DNA of 64,000 nucleotides from Fistularia commersonii. Taxonomy: Eukaryota > Chordata > Actinopteri > Syngnathiformes > Fistulariidae. Positions 12,750-23,537 of this stretch are shown piece after piece. Below the pieces are notes generated by a model. It made no database searches, was not told the DNA's origin, and worked only from the letters and a program-made list of their open reading frames with translations. The position numbers and the translations under genes were made by a program. Within the stretch, counting starts at the first letter, position 1. Each line of letters starts with the position of its first letter. Location: the NCBI GenBank assembly GCA_037954325.1, contig JBBMNZ010000003.1, positions 23,845,392 through 23,909,391 on the forward strand. Reading direction: 5' to 3'.

Positions 12750-13014
12750 AGAGATATCTCAGATTTATTATAATGAATATATACTATTATTATTTTTTTT
12801 TTAGTCATTATTATTATTATTACTATTATCGATGGCGTGCTTTCAATTTAAACCAAAGCTCGCATTCGAGGGACATGCCCAGGTGTTTGCGCGTGCGCGT
12901 GCGGGGGGTTACCGCAGACCTCCTTTCCCTTTCATTTGCGGGCAATAAATACAGGCCACCGATTGGGTGGCGTTACACTCCCGCCCACTCCTGATCTTGC
13001 GTGTGTCTTCCAGG

Positions 13015-13096
13015 ATGAAGGTGGAGACGTGGATGATCCTTCTGCTGACACGGACTATTTTTCTGACAGGTAAGAAGAAGCAGGAAGTGATCATGT

Positions 13097-13131
<35 letters not shown>

Positions 13132-16062
13132 ATTTTAAGATGAACAAGCTGGGAGAAATTTTTGTTATTTGTATTATGATATTATCATTTGTGTAAAAGG
13201 GTTGGTTGCTAAAATGAAAAAGATGCAGTATTTCTATATTATTCCCCATCGCAGACTTTGGGCCACATCTGTCAATCAGAACATGAATGGAAAAAACATT
13301 TATTCCGTTACTGTTATACAAGCGTGTTGCTTTGATTTATGAAACAGTGCAGGTTTTGTTTTGTTTTTTGTTACATTAGGACGTCGGCGTGTAAATGTGG
13401 GATGTGAGTGCATCAATTGAGACAAGTGATGCTCGCCGGTTCTTTATTCAGGGGGTCAAATGTCAAATATGCTGTTTTATATGATCATTTTTGCCTGTGA
13501 ATGCTCAAAATCATGCACTGTAAACTGAGCTTTATGTAAGTTACACCTTTTTTTTTATCCATATTTTTGGCGATTTGGGCTGATCCTGTAATCCTGGAAG
13601 TAAAATGTTTGTGAGAGGTCCTACCGACTTAATGTCTTCAGCGTGTTTACTAAAATGCATGTATTTTGGATGATATCTTTTTCTTTCCAAAATATTCACC
13701 ATCCCTCCTTTGTACATGATCCAACCATCTCAGTCTGACTTTATCTTCCTGAACCTTTCCTTCCAGTTAACTCCTCCAAATGTCAACTCACCCGAAAAAA
13801 AGAAGTTAATGCCGAACGCCGTGTTTTCAACAAGACATGGACCGCTAAATATTTATTTACAGAGGCCGAAGGTGAAATGGTGTATAAGGATTTTGTGTCC
13901 AAACATGGAAGAGCGCAACAAGAAGTGCAGCTTTCAAGTTTGCTTTTTAGACTTATGCCTAATCCGACCAAATTGTCTGAAAAACTAAGCTGTTTTCAGA
14001 CGGACAGTTTATAACGGAGTGTTTGCTGAACTCTGCAGCAGAAATATGCTATCTAATAAAACAAATAAAAAGCACTTTTTGCTTTTTAAAGTTGATGAAT
14101 TTCATTTCTATAGCCGACTGCCAAACACCTTTTTAGTGTTTGTGAAGGTCAAAAGCTTCTGAGAACACTGATGTAATGATTGATTTTGTTTTATTATTCC
14201 GATAACCAGTAGCAGCTAATCAGGATATTTAATAATCTGACTTTTACACTGAGACATCAATAATATTGAGCAGTTTTCATTAGTTCGGCCTTCCAAAACC
14301 CTTCAGGTTTCACAGGTACAAAAAAGGATTGATTCCTCAACGAGGATAAAGAAAAGAGTGGACGACAGATGCTATGAATAGGAACTGAATCACATACACA
14401 CATACACGCACACACACAAACAAAGACCATGCATGTGTGTGTGTGTCACCAGGCTACGTGAGCTAAACCCTGGTGAAACAACTTTTCCAAAAGTGTGGTC
14501 ATGACTGTTTGCATTGTAATGAGGATAGGGGGAGTTCTCTGATTGGTCGGATGTGGTCACCTGACCCTTGACCCCTGACCCTTGACCCCCGGCTCTGCCG
14601 TAAAACGCTCCTTGCCGCCCTCTCGCCCGCAGGTGTGACTCCGCGGGCGCCGCAGGACGTCCTGGTGAAGGCGGGCGAGATGGTGACGCTGAACTGCCCG
14701 GCTGTGAGAGGCCGTTCTCATGGCGACGGCACGACGACGTGGACGCGCCACGGCGCCCGGGAGCTGGACGTGAGGAAGGCGTCGGCGAAGCGGAGCCGCA
14801 GGGAGTTGCTGCTGCACCTGCAGAGCATGGTGATCCTCAAGGCCTCCCTGGAACACCAGGGAATGTACTCCTGCTCTCTGGGGTAAACATTTTTATTTTA
14901 TTTCACTGTTGCCATGGAAACCCAAAGCCTCCATGCAAAGTCTGCTGTTTATTTATTTTTTTATAATTTCAGAATCAGAATACTTTATTGATCCCCCAGG
15001 GATAAACTGCTTCTTGTTGAAAGCGGCTCCTGCTAGAGTCAAGTGGGAAAGAATCAAAATAGAACTCTATATAAAAATAAGAATGAAAATAGTGAATGAT
15101 AAAAATAAAGATATAAAGAACAGTAAAGCTCAAAATAAATAAATAAGAATAAGGTTAAAGATATGAAAAAATATATTAAAATGTATGTAACCTATATACA
15201 TGTGTATTTACAAGTACAGGTATATATGATCACATGTAGTAATGGAAAAATAATCAAATGGGAAAGAATCAAAATAGAACTCTATATGAAAAAAAAAGAA
15301 TAAAAATAGCGAATGATAAAAATAAGATATAAAAAACAGTAAAGCTCAAAATAAATAGATAAAAATAAGGTTAAAGGTATGAACAAATATATTAGAATAA
15401 ATGTTCCCTATATGCATGTGTATTTACAAGTACAGGCATATATGATTACATGCAGTAATCATAAATAAAATTTTATCAAAACAATTTCAGGAACTCCATG
15501 AGGCGGTCCTGGTTCCAGCTGATAGTTTACACCACGCCGTCCAAGGAGGTCCAGGAGCACACCAGCTACTTCATGACGTGCACCAGCGGGGAGCCGTGCA
15601 CGCTGACGTGCCCGGACGTCAAGGTCCCGGCCGTGAGCATGCAGAACCTGTCCAATGGCGGCACCACATGCCGCAAGGTACCGCCGCTGCCCTCCGTGAT
15701 TGACAGGGAGTCCGCCCAATAGCGGCGTTCGCAAAGCACGTCGCTTCTCCGTTGGTGATTGGACTGTCGGGGTCTTGGCGGGGTTCTTCTCGCAGGTGGG
15801 AGACCCGTCAACGAGAGTGGAAAATTACTTCTCCAGAGTGCAGGAGAAGCACAGAGGCGTCTACACCTGCGTCAGGTTCTACCTGTACGCCGACCGGACG
15901 TATCACATGACCTTCGGCGTGGTGCTGGACGTCCGGATTGGACGCCAGGACGCCGCGCTCACGCCTCCTCCCCAAGTCAAGGGTGATAATGTCCAACCCC
16001 GGGACGCTGAGATCATCAGGCCTCGGGACAATGACACCTTTCAGGTGGATTTAGGTGGGTCT

Positions 16063-16105
<43 letters not shown>

Positions 16106-16578
16106 TGCTGACCCCGCAGGTATGACCTGTGCTTCCAGGGTCCAGGGTTAAGATCCCCTGTGTTGCCGTGACGCGCTCCGATTTCGACGAGGTGTTTTGG
16201 CTGCGCGGGAACACGTTTGTGGAAACCAACGACAGCTCGCCGGTCTTCTACACCTTCACGCAGTAAGAACGTGGAATTTTTGACTACATCGCCGCGGTAA
16301 CGCTCAACACAAGCATTCCTTGCCGAGATCCCAAGAGAACCCTGTGTGTTCCACCCTCCAGGGAAAACCACGGCGGGGAGATCAAGATGACGGCGACCCT
16401 GGTCTTTCAGAAGGTCTCTGAGGAGGACCTCTCCACGGGTTACACCTGCAAGCTGGAATCCATCTCCCAGACCTCCACCTTCGTCACCATCAAGCTGGAG
16501 AGCAAAGGTACCTTCAGGTTTCACCCTTTTGTTGCTGCGTCTGGTAATGCAGGATGCTCATCTCATTTGAGTAAATAA
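13015..16578 (+). CDS. IL-1 receptor family ectodomain, copy A (possible soluble receptor or pseudogene)
   Basis: Exons read 13015-13069 (signal peptide, from MKVETWMILLLT), 14633-14882 (Ig1), 15491-15677 and 15796-16054 (Ig2), 16139-16262 and 16362-16507 (Ig3). All junctions are GT-AG with phases 1,2,0,1,2,1, identical to copy B wherever they can be compared. Copy B has an extra intron inside the 15796-16054 equivalent. The frame stays open across all six exons (340 codons). If the last donor is ignored, translation runs to a stop at 16576-16578, giving a 363-aa secreted protein. Shared signatures with copy B include TWTRHGARE and YTCKLES. One change looks damaging: where copy B has Trp-Tyr-Lys at the end of its Ig2 exon, copy A has Cys-Arg-Lys (15669-15677), so the core Ig Trp is missing. 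No transmembrane exon follows and the TIR is broken. By family knowledge, ectodomain-only IL-1 receptors can be decoys; here that is inference, and a dying pseudogene is equally possible. Confidence 0.75.
14970..15470 (-). repeat. Retroposon tail and 215-bp tandem duplication in intron 2
   Basis: The intron contains the ATACTTTATTGATCCC retroposon end (14985-15001) followed by an AT-rich block from about 15041 that is repeated from about 15256 (period 215 bp; both copies contain GGGAAAGAATCAAAATAGAA and TGTGTATTTACAAGTACAGG). The two copies differ at scattered sites, so the duplication is not very recent. Confidence 0.8.
16066..16103. repeat. (CA)n microsatellite at a splice donor
   Basis: CA repeat beginning about 12 bp after the donor of the 15796-16054 exon of copy A. 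Copy B has CA/GT repeats in the same two introns (21837-21853, 22013-22047, 22259-22285), so the repeat predates the duplication or is recurrent at these sites. Confidence 0.9.
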
Positions 16579-16659
16579 AATAGTGATAATACCTTCTTCG
16601 GAAAATGAATCTTATAAAACTTAACTCGGTTACATTTTACTCGATATGATATTACATTT

Positions 16660-17080
16660 AGGGTAGGGTGGGACCGTGGTTAGCGCTCTCACCCCAGAGC
16701 AAGAAGGTCCGCGGTTGGATTCCGTGTTTTTGATGTGTCTGTGCTTAAATTCAAGGTAAGGTAAGCTAAGCTAAGCTAAGCTAAGGTCAAGTCAGGTTAG
16801 GTGAGGTAAGGTAAGGTTATGTAAGGTTAGGTAAGAAAAGGTAAGTTAAGATAAGGTTAGATCAGGTAAGATAAAATAAGATAAGATAATACTTTATTGA
16901 TCCCCATAGTGAAAAAAAATTTTGTCACAGCAGCAACAATAACTATAAATATAAATATGATTAAGAGAGACAATTAAAAGATAGCAAAAGACATCCACAG
17001 AAAATTGACAGCAAAATGAACAATAACAAGGATAAAAACAGATATATATTTGTACAATAATAAATGAAGGATCTGTGATC
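16660..17080. repeat. SINE-like head, pentamer array and retroposon end
   Basis: 16672-16735 resembles a tRNA-type SINE head (GTGGTTAGCGCTCTCACC, then CGCGGTTGGATTCC). From 16752 to 16890 there is a degenerate pentamer array (AGGTA, AGCTA, AGATA). It runs into ATACTTTATTGATCCCC (16889-16905), the reverse-complement 3' end of a retroposon whose tail is this pentamer array. This block occupies the place where the transmembrane exon would be expected in copy A. Confidence 0.65.
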
Positions 17081-17094
17081 AAACAAGACCCTGA

Positions 17095-17165
17095 GTTACA
17101 TTACATTGCATTACATTGCATTTAGATGCTTTTATCCAAAGCGACTTACAACAGAGGACGTAGGG
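17095..17165 (+). repeat. Widespread fish interspersed repeat core
   Basis: ACATTACATTGCATT repeats followed by GCTTTTATCCAAAGCGACTT, a core I recognise as very common in teleost genomes. Short and without coding content. Confidence 0.6.
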
Positions 17166-17425
17166 ACTGCAAATACACGTTCAATATTTAGTGGGAAAAT
17201 AAGGAAGTGAGTCACATCCAATGAAATCCCCACAATCGTCAAAAATCTTTGGAAAATCAGTGACGAAAACAGAACGTGTGTGTGCGTGTGTGTGTGTGAG
17301 AGAGAGAGAGAAAAAGCCCAAAAGTCAACACCCTTACTGCTCACTCTCCATCCTGACTTCAGAGCTCCGCCTCTCGTCAGAAACTTCCTCCTCTTCCTCT
17401 GAGGAAGGAGGACCTGAGGAGTTGC

Positions 17426-17754
17426 GACGCCCGCCTGCTGTGGGAGAGCAGACACTCGGATCTGGGACTAGATGAGGAGGACCGGAAGGGCCTCTGAGGA
17501 AGTTCTGCGGGAGAAGCTCGGTGACAGGCTGTGTGTGTGCATCTCCAGGTGATGCATCTCCAGTTTGGGTTCCTCCCGCCCTCGCCGAGCGAAGGGCCGG
17601 CTTGATTGTCGTCGAAACCAGGGGGCAGAAGGAAGTGGGACCGCTTTGGTCGGCGCCGGCGCCGGCACCGCAGCGCCATGTCACCTGGGGGGCGTCGGTG
17701 TCCTCCGCCTTCTGGAGGCTTCTGCAGGATCACCTGCCGGAGCTTCACCTGTGA
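17426..17754 (+). pseudogene. TIR-domain relic of receptor copy A
   Basis: Three pieces align by eye with the TIR of copy B. 17426-17497 reads DARLLWESRHSDLGLDEEDR and stops at TGA 17495. Shifting +1 continues the alignment with EEVLREKLGDRLCVCISR to another stop at 17550. 17575-17754 reads LAERRAGLIVVE, then HVTWGASVSSAFWRLLQDH and ends in TGA. The part that in copy B spans the DRDVTLGK loop to VLVPAALDP is missing. Box 3 keeps Phe-Trp, unlike copy B. The domain cannot be read as one protein, so TIR signalling is lost from this copy. Confidence 0.85.
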
Positions 17755-17861
17755 CCCCACACTAGAAGAACGTCAAACACGCTGCACCTTCAACCCGCCG
17801 GAATATTCACCGCGCACATCGTCCCTTCATTTCTTTCATGGCCTCACGGATGTTTGAAGAC

Positions 17862-18050
17862 CTTCTTCTTCTTCTTTCGGCTTTTCCCGTCAGGAGTCGC
17901 CACAGCGAGTCAACTTTCTCCATCTAACCCTATTCTCTGTATCTTCCTCTCACACACACCACACCAACTACCTTCATATCCTCTCTCACTACGTCCATAA
18001 ATCTTCTCTTTGGTCCTCCTCGAGACCTCTTGCCTGGCAGCTCCAGTTGT
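17862..18050 (-). mobile_element. RTE-like LINE 3' end, truncated
   Basis: On the minus strand the C-terminal LINE protein signature is present in broken frames (GRSERGYEG, IQRIGLDGES) followed by the CTGTGGCGACTCCTGACGGG tail and a short GAAGAA end. It matches the fragments at 30405-30580 and 60850-61367. It inserted about 110 bp after the TIR relic. Confidence 0.75.
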
Positions 18051-18326
18051 TTGAAGACCAACCTGAATTAAATCCTTGTCTGCATCCACACGAGAAGCAT
18101 CTCTTCTTTCCCGCAAATACAGCATTTCACAAGTGTGTGTGTGTGTGGAATATAAGAACATTATGATCAAATGAAATCACAATAAAAAGACAGAAAAGTA
18201 CATATAAGAGCCAGCAGGAGAGGAAGAGGAACATTTAACAAATAGAAGTTGGAATTTTGTATTCTTATCCATCCATCTTCCCATGCTTATCCCGAGTCGG
18301 GTCGCTGGGATTTTTATCATACATGG

Positions 18327-18780
18327 CAGTGATATGCAGTCAGGGGAGGCAGGAGAGGCCGTGCCTCACCGGCCAATCTTGGAAAAAAAAAATATTTATC
18401 AGGGATTTTCAGTTTAAAGGTATTTTTCATTCAAATTGAACAGTTTTATATTGTTTTTTTTATTCATAATTGCTGGATTTTCACATTTATTGAGAACAGA
18501 AATGCGGTGAGGCCGCTGACTGTTGAGCCTCAACGTAGATTGCGCAAAGACAGCTGACTGCCGACGTGCGCTGCACTAAGACTGCTGTCTCTCTGTATGT
18601 TGCTATTAAAATATTTAAACACTTTTGCTATATAAACTACATTTCCAATGTACAGTATTTTTTGTGCAGTATTTGTTCCTAGTTTCTTTTGCCGAGCGAC
18701 TGTAAAACGCCTGTAAAGATTTGCCAAGTGAGGCACACAGTTCTTGTGCCTCACCAGCCATGAGCCTCAGCGCCCGTCAC
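18327..18780 (-). mobile_element. hAT-like MITE, family 2
   Basis: Left end CAGTGATATGCAGTCAGGGG and right end GAGCCTCAGCGCCCGTCAC are inverted relative to each other and match, in opposite orientation, the ends of 48954-49368 and 62332-63464. No clear target duplication, and the last bases of the right end look lost. No coding remnant. Confidence 0.65.
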
Positions 18781-18781
18781 G

Positions 18782-20706
18782 AATATGTATATATATAGGG
18801 AAACTCCCCACAGATCATTACAACTGAAGAAGCCTCTCAGATGAGGAGCGAATTGTTTTTAAGTGAAGAAATTCGAGTCCAGTTGCCATGGCAAGAAGAT
18901 TTTGACAATAATTCACCTGGATGACTCCGAACCTCCACAGACAAAAGTTTGAATTCAAATCTTTTTGGTTTTATTCGGGTTCTTACTGAGAATCCCTCCT
19001 TGTTTGTTTTGACGGGGTTTTCCGCCCCCTAGTGTTCAGTCTGTGTCACTGCAGAGAAGAGATTTAAGGACTTCCCAGAAACAGAAAGTTGAAACCGTGA
19101 GTCTGAAATGAAACCTGGGCTGCAGTGACTCATATCATTTGATAATATCTAATAATCCAATCACAATTTATTCCATTTGATTTTGTCACCCATCTGCAAA
19201 ACTAAAGGCGTCTCTTCCTCCGATCCAACCGGAATGGGAACCGACGTAGGGTTAGAACCGGGGCCTCCGGTTTCCCGGGTGACGCAGCCGGAAGCTGACG
19301 GAGATGATGGGTCATCTGATGTTAAGGGTGATGAGATGAGATGATGTTAAGGGTCAATGACGAAGCAGGAAGAATAAATATACAACCCCGGATTCTGTGG
19401 CGAGGAGGGGTTGGAGTTGCTTCCGTCGGTCTTTATCTCCACCGCCGATCCTGCAGGGCGAGCGGGGCAAAGGGGGGGCAAGGGGGGGCCAGGGGGTCAG
19501 GATCCCGGCTGACGTTGGCCGAGAAGCGGGGTTCACCCCGGAGCCGTCATGGGGCCGCTTACGAAGACGTGCAACCGTTCGTCCTCTCTTTCCAGTTAAC
19601 CTACGGTGTATATTGGGATTGTTTGGGGAAACCGGAGGAACCGGGGAATCGAACCTGGGACCGTGGCGTGAGCCGGAGGCGCCATCGAACCGCCTGCTGT
19701 TATTATATTTTCTTTTATTTGTTAAATATTTCATTCTGTTTTGGTTTCTCCTACTTGGTTTTGAGTTCGATTTAAAAAAATATATATTTTGTTCTTTTTC
19801 ATTTGTTTTATTTTGTTGTTTTGAATTTATTTTATGCTTATTTTCTTTATTTTTTTCATATCATTTTAATCTTCTTCACTTTGTCACTTTTATTTTCATT
19901 TTTTGTATCCGTGTTTTTTTGTGTATATACTTATTCAGTTTCCTTGACTATTGAATAAGGCGCCTAAAATAATGTTGTCTGTCTTCTTTCCTTCTTAATT
20001 CTCTTTATTTTTATCTATCTTCAGTTTCTGTTCCTATCCTTTCTTTTGGATGATTTTAAGGAACTTTTTTTTTAATTTTCATTTATTTGTATCGTTCTAT
20101 TTTTTTTCGTTTCATTTTAATAGTTTAATTAGAAACATTTTATTTCGTTTCGTGCCATTTTGTTTTTGTTTTTTTTTTTTTTTTCGTTTTGTATCGTTTA
20201 AACTAATTAATTCCTTTTAATGATCCTGTTTTATCAATATCACTTTTCAATATTCGTCAGAATTTATTCTGATTTTTTTGGGGGGGGTGATATTTTTCAA
20301 TTTTATTTGACGTTATTTTCGAGTTTTCGAAGTTTTTTTTTTCGAGTTTTCGAGTTGTTTTTTTTTCTTTTTGAGGGGAGGGAGGTTGTTTCGATTTAAT
20401 TTCATTTCAGCTCATTTTTGTTTGTTTTATCTTCCTGTTCAGAAGCTGTTTCTGGAAAAAGGAACCGGGGTTCCCCAACTTCTCCCCTTTCTTAGACCCT
20501 GAAAGCGAAAGTGAGGAAGCTCCTCCTCTTCGTCCTCTTCTGGTGAAGAAGAGAATAAATTATATTTCCAATCCGCGGGTCGGAAACGCTTCGGGGGCGG
20601 TGTTAATGACGTCACTCTTTATTTAAAAAAAAAAAAGTTTTTTTTTTTTCCTTCCAGTTTCCGAATTAAACCGATTATCTCCGGGCGGCCGCTGCAGAGT
20701 CTGATC
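18782..20706. other. Intergenic, with a strongly T-rich strand
   Basis: Between copies A and B. 19440-19690 resembles a reverse SINE-like repeat (GGGGAATCGAACCTGGGACC). From about 19690 to 20440 the plus strand is very T-rich with repeated TTTTATTT and TCGAGTTTTCGAG. No exon of another gene is seen. The copy B transcript should begin near the 3' end of this stretch. Confidence 0.5.
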
Positions 20707-22011
20707 ATGACGCCGGAGAAATTCCCACTTTTCCTCATCATTACATCTGTGACAGGTGAGTGGAGGAAAAACATAGCGCATAATCATGTTATTACACCCT
20801 TATTACGGTTAGAGGGTGTGTAATTACAATGTAATAAGCATTTCTGAGACCGTTGCGAAAGATTTCTGCAGAACGCGAACACTCACACGCACGTATGCCC
20901 GGAAGGTCTTTTTTATCACGTTGCCCCGGTAACCACCGCGCCCTCCGCCCCTCAGGTGTGTGTCCGTGGCCGCCGTCGGACGTCCTCGTCAGGAGCGGCG
21001 AGTTGGTGGCGCTGCGCTGCCCGGTTGCCAAGGGTAACGCGTGGCCGACGTGGACGCGCCACGGCGCCCGTGAAGTGGACGTGAGCGGCTCGTCGGCGGC
21101 CGAGCTGAGGCGCATGGAGGTGCTGCTGCATCCGGGGAGCCTGGTGATCCTCAGGGCCTCCAAGGAACACCAGGGCAACTACTCCTGCACTCTGGGGTAA
21201 ACATTTCTATTTGAATCCACTGTTGCCATGGAAACCCCTCCGTGCAAGGTGTGCAGGGTAAACGCCACGGGAGCCGTCCAAACGCGCCGCCCGTGCTTTT
21301 GCGGCGTGCAGTTACAAGGTTATGGGGGGGCGTTTGGCCCCGAACGTCTCACGTGGGCGGGGGTTCGGGTGAGTCCGTGCCACGCCGACCTTCACGTCTG
21401 CTCCCTGGACAAGACAGGAACGTCAGCAGCTGGTTCTCGCTGCTCGTGTACGACGCCGCGTCCTCGGAGCCGGAAACCTGGCCCAGGTACCCCTTGGAGT
21501 GCCGCACGGGGACGTCGTGCACGCTGAGGTGCCCAAAGGTCAACGTCCCCGCCGTCGACGCCACCGATATCACCGACAACGGCGTCACCTGGTACAAGGT
21601 GCGCGTTTACGCCTGAACGCGCGTGACAGGAAGCTGCAGCCGCGAGGTCACGACCCTATTTTTTCTTCCACTTCCTGCAGGATGGAGAATCCCGCCTGGA
21701 GAGCGTGGGATATTTCTCCCACGTAGAGGAGAGCAACAGGGGCGTCTACACCTGCGTCAGGTCCTACCTGTCCAGCAAGAGGTTATACAACATGAGCTTT
21801 ACCATGGAGCTGAACGTCAAGCCCGGCAGTAAGGAACACACACACACACACACTTACTTCGTGTAAGAATCCAGATCTCAAAAATCTTTTTTTTTTTTTT
21901 TTTTTTTTTTTTGCAGAGGACACGGACAGATTTGGGTTGATCATCAGGCCGCGGGAAAACGAAGTGTTTTATATTGATTTAGGTGAGATTTGTACCTGAA
22001 GAAGGAACACA

Positions 22012-22050
<39 letters not shown>

Positions 22051-23537
22051 TTTTGCTTAATCCAAACCCTGCTACCGTGTCTTGTGTCTCCAGGCTCCTC
22101 GCTGGCGGTTGATTGTGAAGCCATGTTGTTTTCGGACATGGATGATGTCTCCTGGCTGTGCGGCGACAGCGCGGTGACCATGAACGACTCCTCGCGTGTC
22201 TTCCTCAACGTCACCTCGTGAGACTCTTTGGACCTCAAAAGTCACGGCCCAGCCCATCCACACACACACACACACACACACACACCCCCGAAGCCTCCTA
22301 ATTCCTGATGCTCCTCCCCTCCAGGGAAAATGGCCCCGACATGATAAAAACCACCGTGTGGCTGATTTTCCGCCGGGTGTTGGAGGAGGACCTCTCAAAG
22401 AACTACACCTGCAAGCTGGAATCCGACCACCAGCTCTCCAGCTACGTCACCATCACGTTGGCCCTGAAAGGTATCTCATGGGGGTCTGTCAGGGCAAATC
22501 TCCGGGGGCAAGGCTCCAGAAGCGCATCCCAGAATGAATGATGAACGGATGTTGGAACCTCCGCGGTTGCCCGGGATGTTTCCTCCGACATCCTTTCTGG
22601 AAAGGTGCAGCAGACCCATGCCGCTCTCCTGTGGTTCCCCCTGCAGCTCGGCCTTCCTACGTCTCCCTGGCGCTCAGCGTCTTGATACTCACGCTGGCGA
22701 TGGCCGTGACGGTGTTCGTCTACGTGCGGTTTAAAATCGACATCGTCCTCCTGCTGCGTGACTCCCTGGGCTGTCGGCGCCGCGCCGGAGGTAAGGAGCC
22801 GCGTTTCTTCGACAGGTAAACACCGTCCGACAGCGCTAAGCGATCGTCGAACCCGTCCCGTTTGCAGACGGAAAGAGCTACGACGCTTTCCTGATGTGTT
22901 ACGAGAGCGACACGGACGCCGGGTTGAATCCACAGGAGAGGGAGTGGCTGGTGAACCTCCTGGAGGAGAGATTCGGCTACAGCCTGTGTCTCTACGACCG
23001 CGACGTCACGCTCGGCAAAGGTAACGCGTCCGTCCGAGGGAATCCTGGGTCCGTTTTAGACCGTCGTCCAAATCCGGTGTGTGCGTTTGTGTGTCAGCTG
23101 TAGCGGAGGCGGTGCAGGACTGCGTAGACCAGAGCCGGGCCGTGGTCCTGGTGCCCGCCGCCCTGGATCCGGGTCTGGGCTCCGGCCTGCTCAGCGCGGT
23201 CCACGCCGCGCTGGTGGAGCGGCAGGCCAGCTTGATCTTCGTCGAAAGCAGGGCGGCGGGATCGGGATCGGGATCGGCGTCCGGATCGAGATCGGGCTCG
23301 CTTCAGGAGGCGCTGCAGCTCCTCGGGAAGGGCGGGCGCCGCGTCACCTGGGAGGGTGCGAGCTCCATGTCGGCCTCCTCGGCCTTCTGCAAGCGCCTAC
23401 GTTACCACCTACCGGCCGTCCCGGGCGCAGACTCGACCGCGACGGCCGAGAGCGCGCGTTTGTCCAACGGCAACTTGACAAGTCGTCGTCACTCCAACGA
23501 TAGCGCACGACGATTGGACTGGAACGGGACCGTCTGA
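20707..23537 (+). CDS. Interleukin-1 receptor family protein, copy B (full length)
   Basis: Ten coding exons: 20707-20755, 20956-21196, 21418-21598, 21681-21828, 21917-21982, 22094-22217, 22325-22470, 22647-22790, 22868-23020 and 23098-23537. They sum to 1,692 nt (563 aa), the usual size for the family. Order: signal peptide (1-16), three Ig domains to about residue 318, one membrane span (about 323-343), then the stalk FKIDIVLLLRDS, typical of IL1R1/IL1RL1, and a TIR domain (about 367-520) with box 1 YDAFLM and box 2 GYSLCLYDRD. The TIR ends with SSAFCKRLRYHLP, so the usual Phe-Trp of box 3 is Phe-Cys. A Gly/Ser-rich insert sits at 23256-23300. It should bind an IL-1-type cytokine and signal through MyD88 with an accessory chain. 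Features fit IL1R1/IL1RL1 better than IL18R1, though HAALVER also recalls IL18R1; paralogue assignment needs a tree. Confidence 0.88.

Noticed and set aside
16672..16735. tRNA-like sequence
   Set aside because: Has box-like words but no cloverleaf I can pair; it fits a SINE head. Same for 24088, 39650, 43781 and 60600.
19397..19954. 185-codon frame
   Set aside because: Half lies in a SINE-like repeat and half in T-rich DNA giving Phe/Leu runs; no splice or domain support.
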